From NCBI GenBank assembly GCA_965153455.1, contig OZ234494.1, forward strand, positions 17,484,001 through 17,548,000: DNA of 64,000 bases, in the 5' to 3' direction. Under the pieces are notes generated by a model. That model saw only the letters and a program-made list of their open reading frames with translations, was not told the origin of the DNA and made no database searches. Below are positions 11,866 to 24,430 of the stretch, piece after piece. How positions within the stretch are numbered: position 1 is the stretch's first letter; every line of letters starts with the position of its first letter. The translations under genes and the position numbers were made by a program. The DNA comes from Sphagnum compactum. Taxonomy: Eukaryota > Bryophyta > Sphagnopsida > Sphagnales.

Positions 11866-12100
11866 CAATTCTTAGACTGAAGAGTAAATGAAGCGTCGGA
11901 AGAGGAGTCGAAGAAGAGGCGAAAGAGTAGAAGAAGAAGAAGAGCTGGGAAGAGTGAACCTCAGAGTCAACAAGGTTGCCTTGAAGACCAGCTCCACCGG
12001 GTCTTGAGAGACGAGCGATGATGGCATCCATCTCTGCCTCTACTGCTGTCCTACTCTCCATCATCGCCATCGTCTCCGCCTTCAAATTGGCTCCCACCAT
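9856..12100 (-). CDS. PSMD9: 26S proteasome assembly chaperone PSMD9 / Nas2 (p27)
   Basis: A chaperone of 19S base assembly that binds the C-terminal tail of ATPase subunit Rpt5 through its PDZ domain until the base docks on the 20S core. Four exons on the minus strand, read from the right: 11960-12100, 11394-11454, 11078-11185 and 9856-10268. They sum to 723 nt (240 residues plus stop) with matching phases. The N-terminal coiled-coil module starts MVGANLKAETMAMMESRTAV, as in plant orthologues, and continues through GFPRADLDIAAVRADRQR and LRNDHKELTSSIERNI. A Ser/Pro/Asp-rich linker leads to the PDZ domain (about residues 135-240), with PFAVFDEVTEGSPGALDGIL, GDQLTKFGSV and the characteristic TPRRWAGHGLLG near the end. 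Intron 1 uses an uncommon donor, GAG|GTTCAC. The leader carries a long (CT)n tract that reads GA on the coding strand. Confidence 0.95.
11835..11862. repeat. (CT)n microsatellite in PSMD9 intron 1
   Basis: About 14 uninterrupted CT dinucleotides inside the first intron of the minus-strand PSMD9 gene, so the transcript reads (GA)n. It lies roughly 100 bases after the exon 1 donor. Confidence 0.9.
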
Positions 12101-12183
12101 ATTTCTGCCTCTTTCCGGTCTCTCCCTTGCCTCTCTCCTCTCTCTCTCTCCTGCCTTCGCCCTTCTCTCTGACACAAACAAAT

Positions 12184-12184
<1 letters not shown>

Positions 12185-12216
<32 letters not shown>
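12185..12216 (-). promoter_or_regulatory. (GA)n leader/promoter tract of PSMD9
   Basis: Sixteen CT dinucleotides, GA on the coding strand, 85-116 bases before the PSMD9 start codon. Further CT-rich runs lie at 12120-12155 and 12220-12240, and an AAAG tetranucleotide run is at 12250-12273. Plant GA tracts are bound by BPC-type GAGA factors, and purine-rich leaders bind poly(A)-binding protein. Position suggests a regulatory role but does not prove it. Confidence 0.45.
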
Positions 12217-12220
<4 letters not shown>

Positions 12221-12424
12221 CTCTCTCTCTTTCCTTGGCTGTGTGTGTGAAAGAAAGAAAGAAAGAAAGAAAGCGGCTCTTTCGCTCGTGGGTTGTTCAA
12301 TTTGCTCTTCAGTTTCCCGTTTTCAGAAAGAAACTCCGTCTCTCTCCGGAGCTTCGTGTGGGACTCTCGTTGGAAATGCACACAAGTTTGGGAAGTTCAG
12401 AAGTTGGGGGGCTAAAGTCTTGTT

Positions 12425-13419
12425 GGGTTTAGTTCCCTTTTTTTTCCCCTTTTTTTTCTCTTTTTTTTCACATTTTGTACTAACTAGTGTCTGGGTAGAC
12501 CATAGCCTTTGGTCAGTTTTTCCACATGGACAAAAAAAACAAGTAATTTTTATTTTTTTTTCAAATTTTATTTCTTTTTTATGAATTTTATAAATTATTA
12601 TTTTTCTCATGATCTAATATATATCTTCACATGATGTAGCCTGTGATATATACTTTGTGATGGTTTTCAACACCTCTTGCTTCATATTGAGCAATTTTTG
12701 TGTCATTTGGACATACAAAACACATATCTATCATCAAACACTTTTCAATATTTTACTCATTTCATAACCAAATTGAGCGATTTTTGTGTCGTTTTGACAT
12801 GCATGCTTTTGAGTCCCATGCATTCATTGTTCTCAAGTTTGGTCACAATCACATGCTGAAATTAAATTTTTCTTCATTTTTATTTTCAATCGCATGTAAC
12901 GAAGTTGTGATTGCACATGATTAAATTTTACTTTTAATTTTTTTTAACTCACATATAAAATTCTTAATGATACATAAAAACCATTTTTAAAAAAAATAAT
13001 TTGTGGTTGCATGTAAATAAGTTTTTTTCTTTTTTTTTTTCAATTTCTCTTTTATAGTTGTATGTGTTCAATTTCCAGTCCCACAAGATTTATATTTTTT
13101 AGTTTTCATGTTTGGAACATGTTAGTAAAGTTTCCATGTTGTGTAATTTCTATTAATTGATTGCGTGTATTGAATTTTCACTTTTTTTTTTGGTTGCCTG
13201 TATTAACTTTCTGATAATACATTAAAAAATGAATTTTTATATTTTGATTTTTGGTCACGAATATCAATTATTCAGTCAAACAATTAACATAATTCCAAAT
13301 TAAAACAATTTTTTTTTTTTTTTTTTTTTTTGGTCATATGGATGAATGTTTTCACACATATTACAAATTATAATTAAACTTTTAAATTTTTAGTTATGTT
13401 TGTATATAGTAAAGATTTT
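12425..13419. other. AT-rich intergenic DNA upstream of PSMD9
   Basis: Very low GC, with long T-runs (12438-12470, 13029-13041, 13307-13332) and recurrent phrases such as CACATG..AAATTTT and TTGCATGT. I see no coding potential. It is the edge of the 12.4-17.3 kb transposon-rich block. Confidence 0.5.
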
Positions 13420-13975
13420 GACGCGCTTCCAAGTTCCTTAATAGACTCAAATAAAATGGCTTTTTATCCCGTGACTCCCAAAGGGGACTCTTACGACTTT
13501 AAGGGCCCATAACTTCGCGTGCAGACCTTCGATTGAGATGATGTCTAAAGCAAAATTGTAGCCTTCGTCAAGAGCTTTCCAACAGTATGTCGCACGCCAC
13601 CTGCACACAAGGAAATTGAGTCGATTTTTGACTTTTAGTGGTCGAGAGTCAAATTGTCAATTTGACTTTTGGCCCTTCTTTTGACTATAACTTGTGTTAT
13701 AAGTGTCCAAATGGGTCATGCAAGCCCATTTTGAACATCTACATTTCAAGAGCTTTCCAATGATATGAAGAATTCCTCAATCCATTGGGTTTTGATCCCT
13801 GCAATCGCTCTCTGAAAAAGTGGGAGTTCTCTTGGGAATGTGAAGGGACATTCCCTCACATTCTCCTGCACTCCCGGGAGCACGAGATGTGACTCCCAGA
13901 CCTCCTCTTGGCTCGCACCTTTGCAAGCCCTTGCCTTGGTCGTGAGCCCAAAGCTAGGGTTGTGACAGATTTGAT
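13420..13975. mobile_element. Probable LTR-retrotransposon fragment or solo LTR
   Basis: A sharply bounded island of ordinary GC inside AT-rich DNA. It has phrases that recur in plant Ty3/gypsy LTRs and their flanks: GGGCCCATAACTTCGCG, two copies of AAGAGCTTTCCAA (13569-13581 and 13748-13760), TTTTGACTATAACTTG and GTGTCCAAATGGGTCATGC. It ends GGGTTGTGACA near 13971. No gag or pol frame is next to it. I infer an LTR or LTR fragment from composition and these phrases; exact ends and target-site duplication were not established. Confidence 0.4.
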
Positions 13976-16448
13976 CATATGATCACAATTCAACATTTTA
14001 TTTTCCTTTCATTCCTTTTTCAGTTGAATGTTTAAGCTTTTGGTTTGCACATTCAAAAATAGATTATTTTACAATCACCTATATGCATTATATTTTCAAT
14101 AAAACCAAGTTTTTCTTTTGGTTGCATGTTTTAGCTTCTTGGTTATACATTAAAATGCATTAAAAATGAAATTTTAGATTCGATCAATTGTTTTCAATTT
14201 TTGGTCAAAAAATCAATTATGTCTGTTTTTTTTTCTTTCCTAAAATCACACATTATCATTTTAAAAAGTTCAATCATTTGTCATGTATGCATTTTGTCAT
14301 TTGTATTTTATAGTTGTACCACTAATTACTACAAATTGCCTTTTTATTAAAAATGATACAAATAACTAAAATATGATAATACAAATCATTTTACTTTAAT
14401 CAACCTTAAATTCTTGTTTGTTTTAACCAAAAATCTAACATGACACCAACATGATAACAAATATAAATTTATTTTTACAAGTTGTTGTGTTTGTTGGAAA
14501 ACCTAGCTTGTAATGAAAAGAATAGCATTTTCATTTATAATTATTGGGTTAAATTATGGCTCCCATTGTATCCAACATTTTATGTACATTTTTATATTTA
14601 TTTCATTATTGGTTTTTTATTTCGTTCTTAGTAATAGTTGTCTACTTGTTTTTTCTCTTATGTTTTGTAGGTATAGAATTTTATAATGTTGTTTGTCAAC
14701 ATTTAGGTTACAATAAAAAAATAATTGTTCACATCTTGTATAATGAAAAAATGATGATAACAATTATTTTTTCATGAAAAAATGATAATAACAATGAAAG
14801 GTTAGCAACAATGTCCATGCATTACAAAATGTTGGATTGTGTGAGATAAAAACATTTTGTAAACCTTATTATACATTGTGTGTTGGGTGAAAGCACATTA
14901 TAGGAAGGCCAATTTGGGCACTTTCACGACTTATGCCTAAAATATACACCTTCAAAATTTGTTGAATTCAATTTAGGTTTCACTTTTGGTGTTTGGGTTT
15001 TATATTTTTATTTTCACAAAGTGAGTGTTATGTAATGTTATTTGGAAACATAAATAAATATTAAAAAATTCAAAAAATAATGACTATATTTATGGTATAT
15101 GTAATATGATAAAACTTGTTTCTTGTTTTAAATTGCATTAGTTTTTGGTTTCAATTAATCAACAACAAAACATTTAAAATATATTTTTTAAAAATGGGCC
15201 ACCTCACATTTTTTGTTTTCATTTGAAAATGATTGTTTATCAAAATTTTAAATTTATCACATATTTATGTTCATCACCCAAGAAAACACTATTTGCGATA
15301 TGACAATTATCAAACTCTTCACATGGCTCACAAAACTAGATCTTTTTGTTGTTACGTATTTGTTATGTTGATTGCATTTGTTGATGCAGTGTGTGAAATA
15401 ATGATAATGTTCTATTGAACTTCATGTTATCTACTTTTTAAAAAAAATCTTACTAGCTCCTATTAAATTTTCCTTGGAGAAAATGATGGCAAAAGTGGGT
15501 AGCCAAGCTTTTCCTTGGCCATTATGGTTTTTCAAGCTTTTATTTTCATGAGACAAACATCAAAAAGTGCATCCTTGCATAATTAAAAGTGCTTGAGGGT
15601 CTAATGTGAAATTTGAAAAACATTTGTTTAGAAGTGGGATTTCATTAGCAAAAAGGAAATATAACTTACAAGTTTGATATTAGTAACTAAATTTTCACTT
15701 TTATGAAAGGTGGTTCAAAGGAATGATGCTTTAAACATTGAATATTTCACAATGGATGATGAATTGCTCACCTCTCTATGTCCCATGATCCCAAGTGTGC
15801 TTTGACAATCCCTTGAATGAGTTTTAACCACTATATAGACACAAGTTGTGAAGCTTTTCAATAACATTAATTTTCTAATGAGGTCACCTATCCTCATTGT
15901 CGTTGGAATGCTTGAACTACAAAACCCATTCAACGAAAGATTATTAACTCTTCCCATCCAAAATCAACAAGATGTAGAGGAATCTCAAAAACTGAATGAC
16001 TAATCTCCTAATTCCTTTTCATTCAAATGGTTTCTTAGTTTTTAGACTCCTTCCTTCTCATCTCTATATGCACCATGCAGTGGTAAGTATGTCCCAATTT
16101 CCTATGGTATTGTTGATATGTTACATAATTATTCATGTTATGGTTTCTTGTGTTGCCAAATACTCAACTAATTCATAAAAAAAATGCTTCAAATATCAAC
16201 TAAATAATCAAGAAAAAAATTCATTGATGGTGTCAAATGTCCAAGGATTTCAAATTAGATTTCCCCGGATTTGGCTATCTATAGGACAAAGAGAAAAGTA
16301 ATAATATAGATTAATGATATGCAAGACCCTATGGTATAAAGGTACTAATTTAAATTTATTTTTCCTCTTGAAATATGATGACTTTGGACCATTTTCTACA
16401 AAACAATTTTTTATACAAGTTAAAAACCTATAACCTATATAACTTAAT
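13976..16448. other. AT-rich intergenic block, no recognisable gene
   Basis: Open frames at 14556-14777 (Leu/Phe-rich) and 15715-15957 (minus) are short and unlike any family I know. The segment 15700-16440 may be the eroded upstream part of the hAT element that ends next to it, but no domain is readable there. Confidence 0.45.
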
Positions 16449-16690
16449 TTTGAAATGATGGAAAGAGCAAGATGCTATATTCCTTACTATTGAGTTTCTT
16501 GCCAAACAATTCTTTGCCATCCTAGGCTCTCATATTGAAAATGAGAGAATCTTCAATCTTGGGCGAAATTTTTTTTGAGTGATTTGGGGCGTTGTAGGCT
16601 TGGCTTAATTAATTTGGATAGCCTAGTATGATTTACAAGAACTAGCATTGGGATGCTAGATCAAATTGTTCTCCCTTCATGAAGAAAGAA
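16449..16690 (+). mobile_element. hAT transposase remnant (C-terminal dimerisation region)
   Basis: Reading from 16455, one frame gives WKEQDAIFLTIEFLAKQF, then FAILGSHIENERIFNLG, matching the hATC pattern of plant hAT elements (WWK..., FLA+Q, GSQIETERIFSL). Just downstream, pieces of the usual LGLxNLDxLVxxxKNW continuation appear in shifted frames (16600-16665). Stops and frameshifts flank every block, so it is a dead fragment. Upstream zinc finger and catalytic parts are not visible. Confidence 0.65.
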
Positions 16691-17285
16691 TATTATAATT
16701 TTTTTCACTCAAGAATTAGAGTTTTTAGAAGAGTGTGAGGGTGAGATAGAACAAGCTAAGTTTCTTTCAAGAGGATTGAGCTTCATCATGTTGCAATGCA
16801 TGCACAAGGCTATTAAATTTTTGGAGAACTTGGTAGTTGTGGTGTGTAAACAAGGCGGCTGAATTTTTGGAGAAGTTAGTGGTTGTGGTGCATAAATAGG
16901 CTTTGCTGAATTTTGGAGAAGCTAGGGGGTGTAGGAGAAGAAGGGTTTGAAAATAAACCTTTCTGGATTTGAGATCTTGGCTTGGCTTGAAGCCGGTAGG
17001 TAGTAGGCCAAGGGAACTGGTCGAAAATTCGAAAGGGTCAACTTTTCATACTCTTCCCGTACATAAAGAAAACAAGACCCCTGTGATTTCTCTTTTCACC
17101 TCCTTTTTATAAATAAAGAGAAAATGAGAAAAACGATCCAAGTATGCAAAAGATTCGAGTACTGTCTTCGGAAGGTACAGTTTTCAATTGCTGCAAAATT
17201 CAGGCCACTGAGGAGTGTCCTGAAAATACAAAGGAAAAAGTCAAAGCTGGTCTTTACGTCAAAATGTACTTACCAGTACAACTCC

Positions 17286-17306
17286 GGGGGGGGCGGGGGG
17301 GGGGGT
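17286..17306 (+). other. G-run upstream of APR-B
   Basis: Eight G, one C, then eleven G in a row, about 320 bases before the APR-B start codon. On the plus strand it could form G-quadruplexes, though runs this long without loops are also typical of simple slippage. It sits between the AT-rich block and the GC-rich 5' end of the gene. Confidence 0.6.
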
Positions 17307-17576
17307 AAAAACTTGAATGAGAGATTATTATGCATTGGAAAGGACTGCAGAATCTGAGAATAGGCACGTGGTTGGTCATTCATTCCGAGATTCCAGCCTT
17401 GGTTCATCCATACAGAATGCCATTCCAGGCCGGAATGTTCCTACCCTAAACGCCGTCGTGACGAGTGGAACGTCATCCACTCGTGGAGAGAGGGGGGACT
17501 GAGGCGCCGAAATAGGTCTCACCGTTGTGGCGCTCTGTGTCAGTCAGTGTTGGAAACAGAGGAAGACGGACAAGTG

Positions 17577-17605
17577 AAGAGAGAGAGAGAAAGAGAGAGG
17601 AGGGA
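17577..17605 (+). promoter_or_regulatory. GA-rich leader tract before APR-B
   Basis: An almost uninterrupted purine GA run ending about 22 bases before the ATG, probably in the 5' leader. An in-frame upstream ATG at 17525 would extend the protein through this Arg/Glu-rich stretch. I prefer 17627 because MATAELC gives a normal transit peptide and the context GCCATGG is favourable. Confidence 0.5.
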
Positions 17606-17626
17606 GACGAAGACGAAGGGGGCGCC

Positions 17627-20600
17627 ATGGCTACTGCGGAGCTTTGCGCGTTCTTGCCTCGTACTTCTGGTTCTTCTCCGCGCCTTGGAGTTGTTTCTTC
17701 TTCTTCTTCTTCTTCTTCTTCGTCTCGGCTTAAACTCAGGTTTGCTCTCATTCCTCTTTGTTTCTGTTAAATTTTCTCGGGGTTTTTGTTTTGTTTTGTT
17801 TTCTTCCTCTTTCACTTTAGTTTCTATGACTATCTTTTTTTTTTGAGTTTGTCAACACTGCTAAGAGAGAATTCTCTGGTATTCTAATTGATTTTTATTT
17901 TTAAAATTTTGTTACTATTATTATTTTCTGCCCGGGAAGGAAGGAAGCAAGGAAGGCGGGCGACGCTTATGATGTGCTTGTTGTCGTGTTTAACTTTATG
18001 CCCGCGTGTTTTCTTGAGATGATTTCACATGTTTGACTTCTCTGCTGAAGTAGGCCTTTCATATCGCGGTTCGTGTTTTTTGAAGTAAATTGTTCCTCTA
18101 TGAGAAAGTTTTTTTTGTATATAACCTATTACAGGTGCGGAATTCGAGGTGTCTGTGTGTTCTGCTTGCTTGCAGTGTGGCAAGGCTTTTGTCGCTTTGT
18201 GAGTTATCTTATTTGTAGATGTGCTGTAGGTAGTTTCTAATGCTCCAGAGCTTAAGGGTAGGAAAATTTTGTGTCTTTCTTTCTTGTTTGTGGTGTATTC
18301 TATTCCTGATGATGCAGTCTCTCTGTCTGTTTGGGGTATTTTCCACAATGGTTCACCAGAGGTCAATCTGAGCTGGCAGGAGGAGGGGAGTTTTACAGAA
18401 ATGTTTTTTGATTATGCCATGTGCCACATTGTAATGAGAGACATGCTACTTGTGATGGCAGAAGTTTTGAATTTCAGGGGCATTTCCTGCCAGCATGTCT
18501 GTCACACAAGCAAGGTTCAATGCAAAGAAGAGGTAGTATTGGTGTTGCAAGAGCAGTTCAGGTTAGCACCAAGGGATCAGCTGTTGACACTGAGGAGTGG
18601 AACAAGCAGGCACGTGAGACACGCCTGCAGCATCTTGAGGCACAGGCTCTGGAGACTATTGGGAAAACAGTTGACAGCTTTGAGAGGCCAGCTTTTCCTT
18701 GTGCCTTGATAGCAGGTGATGTGGTATGCATTCACTCATACCCCCTCCTCTGCTTCTGTCTTTCAGTTTGTACAGTGTGAGGTTTGGTCTTTTACAGTGG
18801 AAATAAAAAACACTCATTGCAGGAACGTATATACACATATTGAAAAATTTGTATGTTTGCAGATGTTAAATATTCACCAGAACACAAGATTGTGCATCAA
18901 AACATGTTTGTAAACTGTTCTTTGGACAAACTGTTGTTATAAGGTCCAGTCTTTGTTCAAGCCTCAAGAGAAGTCAAATCTGGTGGCCACCAGATAGTAC
19001 TGTCTTTTGACTACTAGTCATACTGTGTATTTTTGTTGAGTTAGTGGAGTTTCTTAGCTGTTGCTAATGACCCCTGTGCAGTCATGTTCGTTTTTGAACA
19101 TGCTTGTGAGCAGAGGTGCAGGTCACAGTATACACCTATTGATATTCTAGCACCATTTTGTCTTCTGTACAGGTGATCCTGGATCTGCTTCACAGAGCGG
19201 GCGTGTTGAAAAATGAAGCAGTCAAGATTGTGTTTGTCGACACGTTTCATCTCTTTCCAGAAACATATGTGTTCCTTGCTGAAGTGGAGGTAGGCATTGC
19301 ACTGTTGTGAGCATGTAACCGTCCTGGATGTTTGTGCTGTGGAATTTTTTACTCATGAGGATGTTGCCTTGCAGAAACGATATGGTTTCAAGGCTCATGT
19401 TTTCCATGCTGATGGTTTCAATAACAAGAAAGAGTATGAGGCGAAGCATGGTTCAGATCTATTCATCACTGTAAGTTGATTGATCATCCCCATAATCTGG
19501 TATGGTGCCTCAGCCGAGTTCTAATAGAAAGCCGTGCTGTGTAGCCCATGATCATGTCTCACAATACATTGCATGAGGGTGCAGGACATTGATGAGTATG
19601 ACCGTATTTGCAAAGTGGAGCCATTCAATCGTGCTTTGGAGACTCTCAATGTAATGGATGTGTACCAATGACTTGCACCCCTGTTGAATTCAACAGTTGT
19701 TTATTGCTGCTAAGCACATATGGATGATTTTGATCTCACTCTTGCATTTGAGGTCAACATTAGTATTATCTAGTTTCTTGTTAGTACATGTACATATGGT
19801 GTAATGTACCAATAGTCATGGAACCAGATATCCTTTTTGCAATGATGCAGGTGGATGCAACGATTAATGGTCGGAGACGAGACCATGGTGCTGAGAGGGC
19901 TCACCTCGAGGTATGCTGGTTAGAGCCTTCTTCATTGTATGCCTCTCAGGGGTCCTGCTATTGACCCTGAGAGCACTTTCTTCCAATACATATTTAGAGA
20001 TGCAATGGTTTCTCAGAAGTTCATGCAGTTGCATTTGAAAATCGGAAAGGAGGTCACTTTATTTGTGTGCAGGTTGTGGAAGCAGGTGCCATGGCAAAAA
20101 TCCAGCCTATAGCTTACTGGGAGTTCAGGTTTGTACTGACAACTTTCACTTTAGGCCTTTTAGTTGTGGCTCTGCTTTATTTTCCTTGTTTCATGTGCAG
20201 TGCGTATTCTGTCTGCAGATTAAATATCCCCATTTCCTATGTTGTATTTGTTTTCAGTTCCTTTGCTCAATACACCTAAAGTTAATGCCTGCTCTTTTAG
20301 CCTCATCTTTTAATGTCCTATGTTTTCAGCTGAGACATCATTGATTTTCTGGGGTGGGTTCAGAGATGTGTGGGACTATCTACAAAAGTATTCGCTTCCC
20401 TATCATCCACTCCATGACCAGGGCTTTCCAAGCATCGGAGATGTGCAAACTACCCTGCCAGTTCCTCGAGATAAATGGTTTGAGTATGCAGGAGAAAGAT
20501 CTGGCCGATTTCAGGTTTGTTTTCTCCAGTACTTTCTCATTTTCAATTTGAGGAGTCTTGAGTGCTCTACACAGCAAGAAACGTACATGCCTATTGAATG

Positions 20601-20722
20601 GTTTGGAAATGCTTTGGAGCATGCCTTGAAGCTTGCAAGGTGGCAACATTGTGCAGGGTCTGAAGAATGCAGATGGAACCGACAAGACAGAATGTGGTAT
20701 TCACATTGAATACAACATATGA
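17627..20722 (+). CDS. APR-B: APR-B type plastid adenylylsulfate (sulfonucleotide) reductase
   Basis: Reduces activated sulfate (APS/PAPS) to sulfite in the plastid, the committed step of assimilatory sulfate reduction. Nine exons: 17627-17739, 18462-18723, 19173-19289, 19375-19470, 19585-19650, 19851-19910, 20073-20128, 20364-20514 and 20657-20722, summing to 987 nt (328 residues). The N-terminus, from [14 protein letters not shown] through a poly-Ser run and basic residues, looks like a plastid transit peptide. The core has [32 protein letters not shown] and [18 protein letters not shown]. The C-terminal half has [35 protein letters not shown] and the catalytic-Cys motif KTECGIH ten residues from the end. 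The CysCys..CysXXCys set that holds the 4Fe-4S cluster in plant APR is absent ([10 protein letters not shown] has one Cys), and there is no thioredoxin-like C-terminal domain. Both features define APR-B. APS versus PAPS preference cannot be read from sequence. Confidence 0.93.
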
Positions 20723-21835
20723 TCTCACAGAAGGTCCTCCTCAAAGTCATCTTTGGTATGTAAAGCTGTACAAAGTAAAGCTTATACCATATGCATGAGA
20801 AATGTTGTTCTGAAGTGTCCCTCCAAGTTACATCCATTTTTCTGTAGTACTGCATCCACAGGCTGCACCATCTTTGCTATGAGGAGCTCTCATTTCTCAC
20901 CTTATCTAAAGCTTGTTAATTGCACAGTTTGCCCTGCTACAGTGCTGCCGAAATGTTTGCACACATGCTGTGATCACTGCAGTCATTAGTTTTTACCAAA
21001 GTGCATTGGATACATGTTAGGGTTAATCTATTCAAATTTCTTAGTAACGTAATTGAAGTCAATGTGAGATCTGAGAACAGTAGTCCCATGCAGAGGTGCT
21101 TCTGTGGTGAGATCAACACATATATAGTTCGTGGTGAATTTGCAGTTGACTGGGGATGCAAATTCACAGGTACTATTTGAAAATTCAGCAAAAGCTCAAT
21201 TTAAGGAACTTGAATTGTGAGTGCCTCATTGTGTATAGCCTTTTTCTACTGGAATAGGAAGTGGGTGTGTCCAATTCATCACTAGTGCATGAAAGAGGTC
21301 ACCTATCTATTGCCAACCCAACTCTAGGGGAGTCCATGGGTTGTGTCACCACTGTCACTGACATGTGGGTATATAATTGTCAAACCGTGGGAAACTGTTG
21401 GGTTTGTTGTGTTTGCCACCTTTGCAAAGGAGTTTTTGGCCTATTGAATCAATGCTTAGTTGGGAAATGAAGAGTTTTTCTCTTTAGGGATACTGTCCAG
21501 AAGGAATTTCTGCTTCTTTGTAGAATCTGGGGTTGATTCAACCCATTGTTACCAAGTTCATTGATTGATTATTAATACTGAATCTGGTATGCATAAAAGG
21601 CCGGTTTCAACATACTCAACCTCATAACCATCTAATTACGAAGGAAACAACTCTTGTGCACTTCTCACAACTCTCCAATTCACACCTATCAAAAGGAGAA
21701 GCTGAAAGTGGAGCTAAAAATTGGAGAAAGCAGGCAAATGGAAAGTGAGTACAAAAAGGCTTGTTCCAAGCTTCTAATGTTGAAATCGCTTTGAATGTTG
21801 AAATTGTCTGGGCAAAACATGGAGGAATGGTATGG
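20723..21835. other. Intergenic DNA after APR-B
   Basis: Contains the APR-B 3' untranslated region and unassigned sequence. Short frames at 20753-20989, 21261-21470 and 21622-21876 (minus) have no recognisable features. Confidence 0.5.
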
Positions 21836-22152
21836 GTCAATTTTTGGGTTTCAACAGTGTAATATACCCAACCCATAAGGGTATCATCAGGCCTTTACAA
21901 AAAACATGTAGAGAGGCAGGTAAGATTTTGGGGTTTGTGGCAATGAAATACCCGGTCAATAAGGGTATCATCAGGCCTTTACAAAAACATGTAGAGAGAG
22001 AGAGAGGCAGGTAAAGGTTTTTGGGTTTTCAACAATGAAATACCCGGACAATAAGGGTATCAACAGGCCTTTACAGAAACATGTAGAGAGAGGCAGGGAA
22101 AGGTTTTTTGGGTTTTCAGCAATGAAATACCCGGCCAATACGGGTATCATCT
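21836..22152. repeat. Tandem repeat, about 90 bp x 4, upstream of the aldo-keto reductase
   Basis: Four head-to-tail, partly diverged units, each with AATGAAATACCCGG (first copy TAATATACCCAACC), AAGGGTATCA, CAGGCCTTTACA, AACATGTAGAGAG and GGCAGGTAA. Approximate unit starts are 21836, 21926, 22016 and 22100, and the last is cut short after GGGTATCATC. A polypyrimidine stretch (CCCCTCCCC repeats) follows at 22199-22240. Confidence 0.85.
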
Positions 22153-22548
22153 CTTTAGAAAATAGTACCAAGAAAAACAAAAACAAAAAGGCCAGTCCCA
22201 CTCCCCTCCCCTCGCCTCGCCTCCCCTCCCCCTCCCCCCCACAACAAGCAAGCAAGGAAGGAAGCACGCTTGCTTCTCACCAGCACGAGATGCGTGATCA
22301 GGCAATAGCAGCTCGTATAAGAATCTGAGCCTTGTGAAATCCAAGCATCAAGCAAGTCCCAGTGCCCACACACTGCATTGTCGCAGAATTGCAGAATCTA
22401 ACTTCTAAAATTGCCTCTACAATACGCATCTTTGCTTGCAGAGAGTTTGCAAAGATCTCCTCTGTTTCTGTTTCGAGTTTTTCCTACAACAGCCCGGATT
22501 TCAAGTACTCTTGAGCAGCTAGCTACTGGCATTGTTGTCCCAAGCTCG

Positions 22549-22551
<3 letters not shown>

Positions 22552-22590
<39 letters not shown>
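22552..22590 (+). promoter_or_regulatory. (GA)n tract just before the aldo-keto reductase start
   Basis: About nineteen GA dinucleotides 35-73 bases upstream of the ATG, probably in the transcript leader, with the same polarity relative to coding as at PSMD9, APR-B and the FAD oxidoreductase. Confidence 0.5.
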
Positions 22591-22594
<4 letters not shown>

Positions 22595-22597
22595 TAA

Positions 22598-24430
<1,833 letters not shown>

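Noticed and set aside
12018-12584. 188-codon plus-strand frame
   Set aside because: Antisense to PSMD9 exon 1 and its CT-rich leader; Ser/Leu/Phe composition comes from the microsatellite.
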